Of a stretch of DNA of 45,924 nucleotides, positions 45,793 through 45,924 are shown piece by piece (positions within the stretch are counted from its first letter, which is position 1; each line of letters opens with the position of its first letter). Made by a program: the position numbers and the translations under genes. This DNA comes from an uncultured Alistipes sp. (GTDB lineage Bacteria > Bacteroidota > Bacteroidia > Bacteroidales > Rikenellaceae): contig CAPXWY010000002.1 in the NCBI GenBank assembly GCA_948736885.1, forward strand, positions 147,938 through 193,861, in the 5' to 3' direction. A model generated the notes under the pieces. It ran no database searches. It saw only the letters and a list, made by a program, of their open reading frames with translations, and was not told the origin of the DNA.

Positions 45793-45924
45793 GTGCAAGC
45801 CGAGCGGAAAAGCAAGTTGTCTTGCATTTTCCCGAGGCGAAGCCTATCTAAGCGCAAAGCGCAAAATCGTGCAAGCCGAGCGGAAAAGCAAGTTGTCTTG
45901 CATTTTCCCGAGGCGAAGCCTATC
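45793..45924. repeat. Two 56-nt direct repeats, period 76 nt
   Basis: The unit starting GTGCAAGCCGAGCGG and ending GGCGAAGCCTATC occurs identically at 45793-45848 and 45869-45924, with a 20-nt spacer between. Inside it GCAAG-TTGT-CTTGC forms a small hairpin. The second copy ends at the window edge, so the array probably continues. Confidence 0.9.

Noticed and set aside
45793..45924. CRISPR array
   Set aside because: Repeat units of 56 nt with a 20-nt spacer and no cas genes do not fit. Only two units are visible.

Overview
The window comes from a high-GC member of the Bacteroidales, most likely Alistipes (Rikenellaceae). The basis is a SusC/SusD polysaccharide utilisation locus, Bacteroidetes-type promoters (-33 TTTG, about 20 nt, -7 TAnnTTTG) before many genes, the bamD-rpoZ-coaBC-recN order, and GC-rich codon use. 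The genus is inferred, not proven. I see no rRNA, insertion sequence, CRISPR array or integrase.

Layout. 1-798: non-coding DNA with a palindromic repeat, a module resembling the variable region of a diversity-generating retroelement (DGR) target, and the structured greA leader. 799-6877: greA, a secreted alpha/beta hydrolase, a Cys/His-rich secreted protein with a TonB-dependent receptor, and a cardiolipin synthase. 7098-11449: bamD, rpoZ, coaBC and recN. 11575-11826: a second variable-region-like module with the same architecture as the first. 11999-13791: an ECF sigma factor and an anti-sigma-like membrane protein. 13865-17607: groES-groEL, tRNA-His and enolase. 17820-37059 (minus strand): a ten-gene alpha-mannan PUL. 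37483-39990: a divergent membrane-spanning regulator. 40001-45756: queA, nadB, prfC, tatC and tatA. The window ends in a 76-nt-period repeat.

The PUL works as a unit. A surface binding lipoprotein and a surface GH76 endo-alpha-1,6-mannanase would capture and cut mannan. SusC/SusD import the fragments. A periplasmic GH92 (with the alpha-1,2 signature) would remove side chains, and GH125 would cut the alpha-1,6 backbone. A mutarotase then acts on the released sugar. Two further lipoproteins, a DUF4965/glutaminase-like protein and a clan GH-A-like protein, have unassigned activities. No hybrid two-component regulator is present.

The strongest candidate for a little-described system is the control of this PUL. 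The divergent gene encodes one polypeptide with a signal peptide, a lectin-fold-like domain, a kelch-type propeller, one membrane helix and a cytoplasmic OmpR/SARP-type winged helix. Its coding sequence holds a run of nine Gs in which a one-base slip either way would truncate the protein before the membrane helix. The intergenic region holds two GGGTTAA heptamers with an 11-bp period at the -33 position of the likely PUL promoter, as expected for a SARP/OmpR-type operator. The second candidate is the pair of orphan variable-region-like modules, each behind a 7-8 bp hairpin of different sequence, with no reverse transcriptase in the window.
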